Of a DNA stretch of 61,715 bases, positions 8,945 through 17,354 are shown in pieces. Made by a program: the position numbers and the translations under genes. The stretch is from Bradyrhizobium diversitatis (GTDB lineage Bacteria; Pseudomonadota; Alphaproteobacteria; Rhizobiales; Xanthobacteraceae), in NCBI RefSeq assembly GCF_016031635.1, contig NZ_JACEGD010000037.1:1-61715 (forward strand), written 5' to 3'. Every line of letters begins with the position of its first letter. Position 1 is the first letter of the stretch. Under the pieces are notes generated by a model. That model had not been told where the DNA came from and did no database searches. It saw only the letters and a program-made list of their open reading frames with translations.

Positions 8945-9939
8945 CGCTACGTTCGAGCGGCGAAGCGGTCGCCAAACCTGCCTCCAGCGGGCTCGGCTGG
9001 CTGCTCGACCAGCGCGTGCTCCTCTCGATTGCCGTGCTTGCCTTGCTGCCCTGGCTGCTGCCGTCGAAGGCGCTGGCCGTCAACGTCCTGATCTACGGCG
9101 TCGTGGTGATGGGCTACAATCTGCTGTTCGGCTACACCGGGCTGCTGTCGTTCGGCCAGGCTGCGTTCTTTGGTGCAGGCGCCTATTTCACCGGCATCGC
9201 GATCGGACGCTACGGCATACCCTGGTTCGCCGCCGTACCGATCGCCGTACTCCTCAGCACCTGCCTGGCCGCCGCGATCGGCATCGTCTCGACGCGCACC
9301 CGCGGCATCTACTTCTCCATGGTGACGCTCGCCTTGGCGCAACTCGTCTACTACGTCGCGCTCCAGGCGGCCTCCTTCACCGGCGGCGAGAATGGGCTGC
9401 GCGGCTTCACGGTCGACCGCATCAGTCTGTTCGGCCTTCAGGTCAATTTCCTCGATCCCGTCAACAAGTATTACGTGCTGATGGCCTTCGCGGCGTTGGC
9501 GATGTGGTTCCAGTCGCGCATCCTGAACTCACCTTTCGGGGCCGTCATCGAGGCGATCCGCGAGAACGAGCAGCGGGCACGGGCCTGCGGCTATGACGTC
9601 GAACGCAGCAAGCTGGTCGTGTTCATGCTATCGGGTGCGATCTCATCGCTCGGCGGCTGCATGCTGGCACTGCATCTGTCCATCGTGCCGCTGGACATCC
9701 TGCACTACCAGACCTCGGGCATGATCGTGATGATGGTGCTGCTCGGCGGCGCCCGCAGCTTCTTCGGGCCCTTCGTTGGTGCTGCCAGCTTCCTGATCCT
9801 GGAGGACGTGATCTCGCTCTGGACGCCACATTGGCAAATCTTCGTCGGCGCGATCTTCGTGCTGTTCGTGCTGTTCCTTCCCAAGGGCATCTGGGGTACG
9901 CTGCTCGATGCGCTCGGCGTCGGAAAGGTGCGGCGATGA
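8941..9939 (+). CDS. livM: Branched-chain amino acid-type ABC transporter permease, LivM family
   Basis: A 332-residue membrane permease whose signature LLFGYTGLLSFGQAAFFGAG is characteristic of LivM. About nine hydrophobic helices are visible, with the cytoplasmic coupling loop near SPFGAVIEAIRENEQRA. The start is the GTG at 8941 that overlaps the livH stop; the same frame runs back to 7969 but that part lies over livH and is not coding. It pairs with LivH to form the channel and ends overlapping the next gene by ATGA. Confidence 0.93.
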   Translation: MTLRSSGEAVAKPASSGLGWLLDQRVLLSIAVLALLPWLLPSKALAVNVLIYGVVVMGYNLLFGYTGLLSFGQAAFFGAGAYFTGIAIGRYGIPWFAAVPIAVLLSTCLAAAIGIVSTRTRGIYFSMVTLALAQLVYYVALQAASFTGGENGLRGFTVDRISLFGLQVNFLDPVNKYYVLMAFAALAMWFQSRILNSPFGAVIEAIRENEQRARACGYDVERSKLVVFMLSGAISSLGGCMLALHLSIVPLDILHYQTSGMIVMMVLLGGARSFFGPFVGAASFLILEDVISLWTPHWQIFVGAIFVLFVLFLPKGIWGTLLDALGVGKVRR

Positions 9940-10691
9940 GCGGCGAGCTGCTTCGCGCCGAAGGCATCGGCAAACGCTTTGGCGGCTTCGTCGCGCTCGA
10001 AGACATCACCGTTTCGTTCGCGGCCGGCCAGCTCACCTCGATCATCGGTCCGAACGGCGCCGGCAAGAGCACCTTCTTCAACATCCTCTCGGGCGCGCTG
10101 ACACCGACCTCGGGCAAGCTGCACTTCAGGGGACGTGAGCTGAACGGGTTGCCGCAGCACCGCTTCGTGCATCAGGGCATCTCGCGCTCCTACCAGATCA
10201 CGAACATCTTTCCGGATCTGTCCGTGCACGAGAACGTGCGCGTGGCTGCCCAGGCGCTGATCGTGAGCTACGACATCTGGCGCAACCGCGCCCGGCTCGC
10301 TGAACTGGATTCGCGCGCAGACGCCGCGCTCGACGCAGTCGGGCTGCTGGCCAGGCGGAACGGATTGGCGAAATTCCTGTCGCATGGCCAGCAGCGCGCA
10401 CTGGAGATCGCGATCGCACTGGTTTCCGAGCCGGAATTGCTGCTGCTGGACGAACCGACTGCCGGCATGGGGCCGGAAGAAACCAAGGACATGGTCGCTC
10501 TGCTCGAGCGCCTCGCCGAGAAGCGCACCGTGCTCCTGGTGGAGCACAAGATGAAGATGGTGCTGGGACTCAGCAAGCGCGTGGTCGTGCTGCATCACGG
10601 CCGCCTGCTGGCGGACGGCGCGCCCGACGAGATCAGGAGCAATCCGGAGGTCCGCCGGGTCTATCTCGGACAGAGTGAAGGCTATGGCTGA
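9936..10691 (+). CDS. livG: Branched-chain amino acid-type ABC transporter ATP-binding protein, LivG family
   Basis: A 251-residue ATPase with Walker A GPNGAGKST near residue 39, a signature reading LSHGQ (most LivG proteins have LSYGQ or LSGGQ) followed by QRALEIAIAL, Walker B LLLLDEPTAGM and the switch His in LLVEHKM. The C-terminus PEVRRVYLGQ is the usual LivG tail. It couples to the next ATPase, whose start lies 8 bp inside this gene. Confidence 0.94.
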   Translation: MSGELLRAEGIGKRFGGFVALEDITVSFAAGQLTSIIGPNGAGKSTFFNILSGALTPTSGKLHFRGRELNGLPQHRFVHQGISRSYQITNIFPDLSVHENVRVAAQALIVSYDIWRNRARLAELDSRADAALDAVGLLARRNGLAKFLSHGQQRALEIAIALVSEPELLLLDEPTAGMGPEETKDMVALLERLAEKRTVLLVEHKMKMVLGLSKRVVVLHHGRLLADGAPDEIRSNPEVRRVYLGQSEGYG

Positions 10692-11403
10692 GACCGCGCT
10701 GCTCGAAATCGACGATCTCCATGCCTGGTATGGCGCAAGCCATATCCTCCACGGCATCTCCCTGCACGTGAACCGGGGTGAGGTGGTCGCCCTCGTCGGC
10801 CGCAACGGTGCCGGCAAGACGACGACCTTGCGGGCGATGATGGGCCTGATGCCGAAGGCGGCGGGCCGCGTGCGCTTCGCAGGCAGGGAGCTGTTGCCGC
10901 TCCGTGCGCATCAGCGCTTCCACCTCGGCCTCGCTTACGTTCCCGAGGAGCGCCGCATCGTCCCCGGCCTGTCCGTGCGCGAGAATTTGCGGCTCGGTCT
11001 GGTCGCGGCCGGCGGCGATATCGAGGAGCGCACGGCGATCGACGAGATCGCCGAAACCTTCCCGCGCCTGAAGGAACGTCTCGATCAGGAGGGCGTGACG
11101 CTCTCGGGCGGAGAACAGCAGATGCTGGCGATTGCGCGCGCGCTGATCGCAAAGCCGAAGATGATCCTGCTGGACGAGCCCTCGGAGGGCATCATGCCTG
11201 TTCTCGTCGAGGAGATGGGCGTGCTGTTCCGCCGCTTGCGCGACGAGGGCAAGACGCTGCTGCTGGTGGAGCAGAACGTCGAGTGGGCGCTGCGGCTGGC
11301 TGACCGCGCCGTCATTATTGATCAAGGCGAGGTCGTGCATCAAAGCAGCGCGGCGGCGCTGCTCGCGGACAAGGATATCCAGGAGCGCTATTGCGCGGTG
11401 TGA
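10684..11403 (+). CDS. livF: Branched-chain amino acid-type ABC transporter ATP-binding protein, LivF family
   Basis: A 239-residue second ATPase. The N-terminal IDDLHAWYGASHILHGISL, Walker A GRNGAGKTTT, signature LSGGEQQMLAIARAL, Walker B MILLDEPSEG and switch His replaced by Gln-rich VEQNVEWAL are all LivF features. With LivG it forms the nucleotide-binding dimer of the importer and closes the operon that begins at 3043. A strong palindrome follows at 11460-11504. Confidence 0.94.
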   Translation: MAETALLEIDDLHAWYGASHILHGISLHVNRGEVVALVGRNGAGKTTTLRAMMGLMPKAAGRVRFAGRELLPLRAHQRFHLGLAYVPEERRIVPGLSVRENLRLGLVAAGGDIEERTAIDEIAETFPRLKERLDQEGVTLSGGEQQMLAIARALIAKPKMILLDEPSEGIMPVLVEEMGVLFRRLRDEGKTLLLVEQNVEWALRLADRAVIIDQGEVVHQSSAAALLADKDIQERYCAV

Positions 11404-11459
11404 TTATAAAGCGCGATGAGATTGGATCAATCGTTCATCGCGGTTTAAGTTGTGTTTGA

Positions 11460-11504
11460 GCATGATCTCTTCGGAAAACCGCTGCGCACTTTTCCGGATC
11501 ATGC
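11460..11504. repeat. GCATGATC...CGGAAAA palindromic repeat, possible bidirectional terminator
   Basis: The sequence runs from GCATGATC and CGGAAAA through a short centre to TTTTCCG and GATCATGC, an imperfect hairpin of about 45 bp. Elements with this sequence recur between genes in Bradyrhizobium and relatives. It lies between livF (+) and the GGDEF-EAL gene (-), directly at the latter's stop codon (11506), so both convergent units may end here. Confidence 0.75.
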
Positions 11505-11505
11505 T

Positions 11506-13515
11506 TCAGGCCACGACCTTCGCCCCGGTGCCTTCGAGGCGCTGGCTTTCCTTCGCCAGATAGTCGCCGATCGCATCGGCCGGCATGGGCTTTGCGAAAT
11601 AGTAGCCCTGGATGAAGTCACAGCCGAGCCGGCGCAGGCTGTCGAGCTGGGCGCGGGTCTCGACTCCCTCGACGACGCAGGCGATCTCCATGTCGTCGCA
11701 CAGGCCCGTGAGCGACTTGATGATCTTGTGGCTCACTGGATTGTCGTTGATGTCGGAGACGAAGCTGCGGTCGATCTTGATCTTGTCGAGCGGCAGCCGG
11801 TGCACATGGCTGAGCGAGGAATAGCCGGTGCCGAAATCGTCCAGCGAGACGCCGCAGCCCATCGCCTTCAGCGTCGCGATCGACTGCTGCGCGCGCACGA
11901 AGTCGAAGGTCACGGCGGTCTCGGTGATCTCGAAATCGATCCGGCGTGGCGGCATTCCGCTCTTCTCGATGATGGAGATCAGCGGCAGGATGCCTTCGGC
12001 CGCGCAGACGTCATGGGCCGAGAGGTTGAACGAGAGTCGAATGTGGTCGGGCCAGGTCCTGGCGGTGGCGAGTGCGCGCACCAGCAGCGCCTGGGTCAGC
12101 GGCCGGATCAGACCGATACGCTCGGCGGCCGGAATGAAATCGGCCGGGGAAACCATGCCGAGCCGAGTGCTGTGCCAGCGCGCGAGAACCTCGAACCCGG
12201 CGGTGTACTCGCTCATGGCGTCGACGATCGGCTGGAACACCAGATCCATCTCGGTGCTGAAATCGGCCGTGCGCAGCAGGTTCTCGATGACTCCGCGACT
12301 GCGGATCTCGGCCTCGAGCTCGCTCGAGAAGATCACGGTGCGGCCGCGCAGATTGCGCTTGGCGTGATAGAGCGAGTAGTCGGCGCACTCGTATAGTGCT
12401 TCCGACGTGGCCGCAGAGTCCGGAAACGATGCGAATCCGATCGAACACGACAGCCCGGTGTGGGCGGTATCGAGCTGGTAAGGCAGCTTGACCTGGCCGC
12501 CGATGCGTTCGCCCAGCCGCATCAGATCCGCATCGTCTGGGTCGCCGCACACGATGAGGCCGAACTCGTCGCCGCCGAGCCGGGCGAACTCCACGCGCTG
12601 CGGGCCAAAGCCCTCGCAGACCTCGCGGATGCGCCGGCCCGCCTCGATCAGGACGCGGTCGCCGACCGAGTGGCCGTAATTGTCGTTGATCGGTTTGAAC
12701 CCGTCGAGATCGATGATGCCGACCGCGACGCGAACGTTCCTGCGCTCGGCATCTGCGAAGGCACTCGACAATTCGGCGAAGAAGCGGCGGCGGTTCGGCA
12801 GCTCGGTGAGGGTGTCGAGATTGGCAAGTCGAAAGTTCTCGTCCGAGAGCGCCTGTGTCGCCGCCTGTTGCGCCAGCAACGATTTGCGGCTGGCGACGAG
12901 ATCGGCGAAGTCGCGATAGTAGATGAACAGCACCGTTACCATCGCGCCGGAAACCAGGAGGTTGTTGACCGCGATCGCCTTCAGCGTCGGCTCGCCCGTG
13001 GCGAAGAAGAACAGCACATAGGGCACGTCGACGATCAGCGTCACGATCAGCGCTGCCGAACGCAGATGCATCAGCGTGAAGATGCAGCCGATCACGGTGA
13101 CCGCCATGTAGAACGCGACCTGGCTCTTGGCGAAGGGATCGCCATAAGGGTAGAGTGCGAAGGACCAGGCGGTGAAGCCGGCGCCGATCGGCAAGGTCAG
13201 CCAGTTGGTGGCGCGCAGATTGCGCAGGATGTCGGCATCGCTGCGCACGCAGCGGCGCTGGCGCAGCCACCAGAAGGTCCGCAAGCCTGCGAGCACGGCA
13301 AGCGCGCTCGGCACGATCATCGTCAGCCAGTCCGGCGCCACGTTCACATACGTATAGGCCACCGCGATCGTGTTGCTGATAAGGATGAAGTAGAGCAGCG
13401 GGATCTGCTTGGAGAACGCGTCGAACTGCGCACGCGTCAGGTCCGGGTTATCGGCCGGTACGCGAAACAGCCGCGTTGCGGCGGCAAGATGAGACTTCAA
13501 ATCGGCAACAGGCAT
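11506..13515 (-). CDS. Membrane-bound diguanylate cyclase/phosphodiesterase (GGDEF-EAL)
   Basis: A 669-residue cyclic di-GMP enzyme. Six or so hydrophobic helices fill roughly residues 35-205 with no recognisable extracellular sensor fold. A GGDEF domain follows: DTLTELPNRRRFF, IDLDGFKPINDNYGH and an intact LGGDEFG near residue 315. The EAL domain at about 410-655 has EVLAR in place of the strict EAL, with catalytic DDFGTGYSS and VEGVETRAQ present, so both activities could be retained. The start is placed at the ATG at 13515, just before MPVADLKSH; the frame continues upstream only as arginine-rich noise. It is a lone gene, convergent with livF, and its signal is unknown. Confidence 0.93.
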   Translation of the reverse strand: MPVADLKSHLAAATRLFRVPADNPDLTRAQFDAFSKQIPLLYFILISNTIAVAYTYVNVAPDWLTMIVPSALAVLAGLRTFWWLRQRRCVRSDADILRNLRATNWLTLPIGAGFTAWSFALYPYGDPFAKSQVAFYMAVTVIGCIFTLMHLRSAALIVTLIVDVPYVLFFFATGEPTLKAIAVNNLLVSGAMVTVLFIYYRDFADLVASRKSLLAQQAATQALSDENFRLANLDTLTELPNRRRFFAELSSAFADAERRNVRVAVGIIDLDGFKPINDNYGHSVGDRVLIEAGRRIREVCEGFGPQRVEFARLGGDEFGLIVCGDPDDADLMRLGERIGGQVKLPYQLDTAHTGLSCSIGFASFPDSAATSEALYECADYSLYHAKRNLRGRTVIFSSELEAEIRSRGVIENLLRTADFSTEMDLVFQPIVDAMSEYTAGFEVLARWHSTRLGMVSPADFIPAAERIGLIRPLTQALLVRALATARTWPDHIRLSFNLSAHDVCAAEGILPLISIIEKSGMPPRRIDFEITETAVTFDFVRAQQSIATLKAMGCGVSLDDFGTGYSSLSHVHRLPLDKIKIDRSFVSDINDNPVSHKIIKSLTGLCDDMEIACVVEGVETRAQLDSLRRLGCDFIQGYYFAKPMPADAIGDYLAKESQRLEGTGAKVVA

Positions 13516-13810
13516 TGAAATACGAGCCCCGGATCCCCTGAAAACGCGGGCGATCTTGCACGGCGCGGGTAAAGGGCGCGTTAGATCGGGCGGCGCGCGG
13601 AAGGCCAGCACAGGTTGCGCGCTACCTCAGGACTTTCCGGCCGCGTGCAATTGGTGAGGCCGCGTTAAGGGTATCCAGCGCCAAGGGCAAGTGTTCTCGG
13701 CCAAGCTGTCCGCCGCAGCTACAGCCCGCTGACCATGGTGCTGGCCGGTGCGCGCGTCCCGGTGCTTGTCGTTTTGATCGGCCGGTTGCCGTCGCTCGAA
13801 CGTGTATGCT
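13516..13810. other. Intergenic stretch with no recognised gene
   Basis: About 295 bp upstream of the GGDEF-EAL gene. It must hold that gene's promoter, but I see no clear promoter or hairpin. The frame following the TonB-plug stop at 13811 was read on the minus strand and does not continue the receptor fold, so this does not look like a simply frameshifted receptor. Confidence 0.5.
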
Positions 13811-14089
13811 TCAGCGCCCGATCGTCACGCCGGCGGTCGAGCGCATGGCGTCCCGAAGGCTGGTTGCCTTCTTGTCGTCGAGCACCTGCCGCGTCAGCAC
13901 GGTGGTCTGGCCGGGCGTGTCGAGGATCGTCTCTCCGCGCGAGGAAGAGAGCCGATCGGCCTTATAGGGCGCGGCCGGATCGGTGGCGGGAATGGCCGTG
14001 GCTGCGGGACGCGGCCGTTTGCCGGCGGCGAGCGCTGGCTGTGAGATGGAGAAGGCGATCACGACCAGAAGCAACGGCCTTGCGCGCAT
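13811..14089 (-). CDS. Short exported protein with a TonB-receptor plug fragment
   Basis: A 92-residue product with a good signal peptide (LLLVVIAFSISQPALA, cleavage near residue 21). After a Pro/Ala linker the sequence GETILDTPGQTTVLTRQVL and then DAMRSTAGVTIGR matches the start of a TonB-dependent receptor plug domain. The rest of the plug and the whole 22-strand barrel are missing, so it cannot be a working receptor. It may be a truncated remnant that still has a reading frame, or a short regulatory or decoy protein. No intact receptor follows on the same strand. Confidence 0.65.
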   Translation of the reverse strand: MRARPLLLVVIAFSISQPALAAGKRPRPAATAIPATDPAAPYKADRLSSSRGETILDTPGQTTVLTRQVLDDKKATSLRDAMRSTAGVTIGR

Positions 14090-14152
14090 GTGCGATCTCC
14101 CATGTCGGGACTTCAGGCTAGCACATCGGGAGCGTGGTCGCAGAAGAAAGGA

Positions 14153-15424
14153 TCAGGCGAGAACAGCCTGACGCTCCCGCGTCGGTTCACGGACGCGGTC
14201 GATGTTCCGCGGCTCGGCGAGTCGCGTAAAGCTGCGATGGCTCGCCTGCGCAGGTGCCTCGACGATGACGCCCTCGCAGACGATCTGTCCGCCGAGCATC
14301 CTGAATTCCAGCTTGTCGTAGCGCGGCATTGTCTCGCCGGGTGCCGGCGGCAGCAGCCCGACGCTTCCCTGGATGTTCAGCGTGGCCTCGCCGTTGCCGT
14401 GAAGCCGCGGATTCCACATACGGATTCCGGTCTCCGCCCAGCGCTGCCGGATCAGCGCGGCGCGGTCGGCGGGCTCCGCGGCTCTCGCGCGAGCTTTCGG
14501 TGCGCTGCGGATCTCCGGAGCAGGAGACTCGAGCGGCGGAGCCGGTTCGATCTCGATGGCGACGCTGGCTGACTCGTTGGCCGCCGTCGCAACGGCTGTG
14601 GCGAGCGGGACATCGTTTGCAGGGGGCGGCGCGACCTCGACGACGAGCGCCGGGTCGCTGTCGGCTCCGGCTTCAGAGACAACAGCCGCGACGCTCTCGA
14701 CGACGACCGGGATCGCTTCGACGGCGACCGTTTCGACCTCGGCGGAAACGTCGGGCGAGGGGGCAGCCTCGATAACGGCATCAGGGATGTCAGTCGAAGC
14801 GGTCGCAACGTCTGATGATGAAACCACAACCTCTTCTAAGACGACGGAAACGATTTCGGCGGGAGATGCATCGCCAATGGTGGCGAGATCAGCGTCCGCA
14901 ACCGGCTCGTTCTCCGCGTCGGTCGGTGAAATCAGGACCTCCTCGGCGACTGGCGGCGTCTCGGGCGCCTCGACTTCCGTCACTGCCTCCGGAGGTGAGT
15001 CGTCGCTGATACGGATATCGTCGGACGGATTCTCCGCGACGACAGACACAGCCGTATCCGCGGCCGGAGCCTGGGTGGCGGGGGCAGCGTCGTCGCGCAC
15101 CGGGTCGGTGCTGATCTCGGTGGTTGGAGCTTGAGCAGTGGCGGCGGCATCTTCGATGATGGCGGCCGAAGCACCTGTGGTGACCGGCGCGAGGTCAATG
15201 CTGTTGCTGTGCGGCAAGGGCCGAAGTCGGGTAAACGCCCAGTTCACCGCAGGGATGCGGCGCAGCAACGATATCAGTCTCGAAAGCACTGGGAGTTGTC
15301 CAAGGTGTACTCGGCGTGAGGCAATCGCTGATTCGCCAGCAATGTGAAAACCTGCCCCGGCCGTCACACCCGTGTCAATGTAGGGAGGACCAATGGCGAT
15401 TATATACTTGACACCACAAGGCAC
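14153..15424 (-). CDS. Ala/Pro/Glu/Val-rich protein of unknown function; 5' end hit by the transposon
   Basis: An open frame of 423 residues. Roughly residues 80-320 are low-complexity, acidic and rich in Ala, Val, Pro, Glu and Ser, suggesting a disordered linker. The C-terminal 90 residues look folded, with RQRWAETGIRMWNPRLHG, then a strand-rich segment ending near GGQIVCEGVIVEAP. I do not recognise the family. The first ten codons, from a GTG at 15424, come from the transposon's left terminal repeat and have no ribosome site, so this is not the native start. Removing the transposon joins the frame to codons at 18333-18374 that include two ATGs. A GTG at 15367 is an alternative start in the native sequence. 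Confidence 0.55.
   Translation of the reverse strand: MPCGVKYIIAIGPPYIDTGVTAGAGFHIAGESAIASRRVHLGQLPVLSRLISLLRRIPAVNWAFTRLRPLPHSNSIDLAPVTTGASAAIIEDAAATAQAPTTEISTDPVRDDAAPATQAPAADTAVSVVAENPSDDIRISDDSPPEAVTEVEAPETPPVAEEVLISPTDAENEPVADADLATIGDASPAEIVSVVLEEVVVSSSDVATASTDIPDAVIEAAPSPDVSAEVETVAVEAIPVVVESVAAVVSEAGADSDPALVVEVAPPPANDVPLATAVATAANESASVAIEIEPAPPLESPAPEIRSAPKARARAAEPADRAALIRQRWAETGIRMWNPRLHGNGEATLNIQGSVGLLPPAPGETMPRYDKLEFRMLGGQIVCEGVIVEAPAQASHRSFTRLAEPRNIDRVREPTRERQAVLA
15387..15394. repeat. Target site duplication, left copy (GGACCAAT)
   Basis: GGACCAAT directly precedes the left terminal repeat and is repeated exactly at 18325-18332 after the right one. Eight base pairs is the duplication size typical of IS1595-family insertion. 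Confidence 0.93.
15395..15424 (+). repeat. Left terminal inverted repeat
   Basis: Begins GGCGATTATATACTTGACAC and matches the reverse complement of 18295-18324 at 26 of 30 positions, with differences at positions 3, 16, 25 and 28. It contains TTGACA, used as a promoter element for the transposase. Confidence 0.93.
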
Positions 15425-15436
15425 GAAATGTAGAAA
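15408..15436 (+). promoter_or_regulatory. Predicted transposase promoter built into the left terminal repeat
   Basis: A perfect -35 box TTGACA (15408-15413), a 17-bp spacer and a -10 box TAGAAA (15431-15436, 4 of 6 to consensus) point into the element. Transcription would begin near 15443, about 18 bp before the transposase ATG. This is a sequence prediction only. Confidence 0.55.
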
Positions 15437-15460
15437 CGGGCATCAACTCGGAACGAGCCC

Positions 15461-16456
15461 ATGCCCGCCGCCAAGCCGCCCATCAAGATCGCCAGCTTCA
15501 ACGCTCCCCACTTCCAGAGCGTTGAGGCCGCGCGGGCCTATCTTGAAGCCCTTCGCTGGGGTTCTGAGCGCGTCTGTCCGCACTGCGGCACCGTGAACGC
15601 TTCCTTTGCGACCAAGAAGCCCGGCGTCTACCGCTGCGGCTCCAAGGGCTGCCGCAAGGACTTCTCCGTCACCACCAAGAGCGTGATGGAAAGCAGCCAC
15701 ATCAAGCTCAACGTCTGGCTTCAGGCGTTCTATCTGATGGCGTCGAGCAAGAAGGGCGTTTCGGCCCATCAGCTCCACCGCACGCTCGGCATCACCTACA
15801 AGTCGGCTTGGTTCCTGTCCCATCGTATCCGTGAGGCCATGCGCGCGGGCGGCTTGCTGCCGCCCATGGGGAGTAGCGGCAAGCCGGTTGAGGTTGACGA
15901 GACGTTCTACGGCTTCCTCGAAGGTCAGCCGAAGAAAGGCCGTCGCGATTGGTCCAACAAAAACGTCATTCTCACGCTTGTGGAGCGCGGTGGTTCTGCC
16001 CGCAGCTTCCACATCGATGGCACGCGCACCGGCGACATCATGCCCATCCTCCGCGCCAACCTAAGCCGTGAGGCCAAGCTGATGACGGACGAGGTCCCCG
16101 CGTACAAGGTCATTGCCGACATCGAAAAGCTGGACCACGAAACGGTCAACCACAGCAAAGACCAGTACGTCCGCTATTGGAACGAGGTGACGGACAAGAA
16201 GGACGGCAACGGCAAGCCCGTTGTCGAAACCACTGTCATCACCACCAACACGGTCGAAGGCTACTATTCGATCTTCAAACGCGGCATGAAGGGCATCTAT
16301 CAGCGCTGCGCTGAGAAGCACCTGCACCGCTATCTGGCGGAATTCGACTTCCGCTATTCAAACCGCTCCGCGCTCGGCGTTGAGGACGGGGAACGTGCAA
16401 ACCTTGCCGTCAAAGGCGCGGCTGGCAAGCGTCTGACGTATCGTCAATCTCACTAA
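15461..16456 (+). CDS. IS1595-family (ISXO2-like) transposase
   Basis: A 331-residue transposase. An N-terminal zinc ribbon (CPHCGTVNASF, then YRCGSKGCRKDFSVTT) occupies about residues 43-75. The ISXO2-type catalytic domain follows, with the first acidic residue in VEVDETFYG, the second in LMTDEVPAY and the third position in TNTVEGYYSIFKRGMKGIYQ, plus the family ending HRYLAEFDFRYSNRS. All catalytic segments look intact. GGAACGAG precedes the ATG. It should bind the terminal repeats at 15395-15424 and 18295-18324 and move the whole 2.93-kb unit. Confidence 0.95.
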   Translation: MPAAKPPIKIASFNAPHFQSVEAARAYLEALRWGSERVCPHCGTVNASFATKKPGVYRCGSKGCRKDFSVTTKSVMESSHIKLNVWLQAFYLMASSKKGVSAHQLHRTLGITYKSAWFLSHRIREAMRAGGLLPPMGSSGKPVEVDETFYGFLEGQPKKGRRDWSNKNVILTLVERGGSARSFHIDGTRTGDIMPILRANLSREAKLMTDEVPAYKVIADIEKLDHETVNHSKDQYVRYWNEVTDKKDGNGKPVVETTVITTNTVEGYYSIFKRGMKGIYQRCAEKHLHRYLAEFDFRYSNRSALGVEDGERANLAVKGAAGKRLTYRQSH

Positions 16457-16781
16457 GACCGATCTGTCACGGCTGGCGCGGCGCTTTGTAAAGTGGCGTG
16501 CAAAGAAGTATCCACAGCCTAAGCGCAAGCCCATACGCGTTAAATACTGGCGCACCCGCTGATATCCACAGCACTGGACAAATGCGGAACTTTTGGGACT
16601 CCCGCGCGAATCACTGGTAAATTGCAACCCGAGTCGGGAGGCGCTCCGCCAAGAGCAACCTCCCGATCCTGCCAATTTCAGCTAGGGGCTGACGGCAGGC
16701 TTTGGTCGGTAACAAGCAGGACTATAACTCCTGACTCGCCCATATCGTCAAGTCGGCCCCTTATTTTAGGAAGGGGCCAGA
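16457..16781. other. Intergenic stretch inside the transposon, with a start-less basic reading frame
   Basis: About 325 bp between the transposase and the first passenger gene. A stop-to-stop frame at 16437-16562, in the +1 frame relative to the transposase, encodes a very basic tail containing SRLARRFVKWRAKKYPQPKR but has no ATG, GTG or TTG start. It could be a remnant or be reached only by frameshifting. The last 100 bp presumably hold the promoter of the 16782 gene; I see no clear boxes. Confidence 0.4.
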
Positions 16782-17084
16782 ATGGCCATCTTCACTATCA
16801 CGTTCCGCATTCATCAGGATGCGGGTTATTCCGACCGTTACAACTCGACTGTCGAGGCGATCAAGAAGGTTTGCCACGGTGAATACTGGGACGAACCTAC
16901 GTCGTTCTTTCTATTCGAGAACCCCAGCAGTTCGGCAAAAATCGCGGAATACGTAGCTGCAAATTCAAAGTTTGCTACGGACCGTGATGTTTTGCTCGTA
17001 ACCAATCTTTCTCAGAACGGTTACGCAACAGCTGGCAAGGTCAAGAATCCTCAGACCCTGAAGAACCTGATGGGCAAGCGCTGA
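16782..17084 (+). CDS. Transposon passenger: small protein with a possible Cas2/VapD-like fold
   Basis: A 100-residue protein of unknown function with a strong ribosome site (GGAAGGGG) before the ATG. The predicted order is strand (IFTITFRI), helix (RYNSTVEAIKKVC), strand (TSFFLFENP), helix (AKIAEYVAANSKF), strand (RDVLLVTNLS), a ferredoxin-like arrangement reminiscent of Cas2, VapD and SinR-type small proteins. The Ser-Ser after FENP lies where a helix often starts in that fold. No CRISPR array or Cas1 is present, so a role in adaptation is not implied. The fold is my reading of the pattern and no direct homologue is recognised. Confidence 0.6.
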   Translation: MAIFTITFRIHQDAGYSDRYNSTVEAIKKVCHGEYWDEPTSFFLFENPSSSAKIAEYVAANSKFATDRDVLLVTNLSQNGYATAGKVKNPQTLKNLMGKR

Positions 17085-17168
17085 AATAGTGCTGATGCAC
17101 ATCTACGGGTACACGAAGAAGCCGAGCGGCGGCTAGCACAAGACGCAATCGGAATGTTTTCATGCCCT

Positions 17169-17339
17169 TCAACCCTTGGAATCCCGGCTTAGGCCGGGCT
17201 TCTTCTTCGGGGTCTTCTTCACCTTCGGCTTTTCCTTCAACGGCTCATGTGGCGTCTTGAGCGCGCCACGTAGCGTAGCCTCGAAACGCTCTTGGATTTC
17301 TTTTTCGCTGAATTTGTCTGAATTGTCCTTAGCGCCCAT
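17169..17339 (-). CDS. Transposon passenger: 56-residue basic protein
   Basis: A short reading frame beginning MGAKDNSDKFSEKEIQERFE and continuing as an amphipathic helix, then a lysine/proline-rich tail (KVKKTPKKKPG). The pattern 'KFSEKE...RFEATLRGAL' followed by a basic tail resembles small uncharacterised alphaproteobacterial proteins often seen near mobile elements. It starts 15 bp from the divergent gene at 17355, so the two promoters must overlap or lie within the opposite coding region. Its ribosome site is weak. A nucleic-acid-binding role is plausible from the charge but unproven. Confidence 0.6.
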   Translation of the reverse strand: MGAKDNSDKFSEKEIQERFEATLRGALKTPHEPLKEKPKVKKTPKKKPGLSRDSKG

Positions 17340-17354
17340 GCACGGGGGATCCCT

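Noticed and set aside
13611..13810. Continuation of the TonB receptor by a frameshift
   Set aside because: I translated the frame directly after the stop at 13811 and found no plug or barrel sequence.
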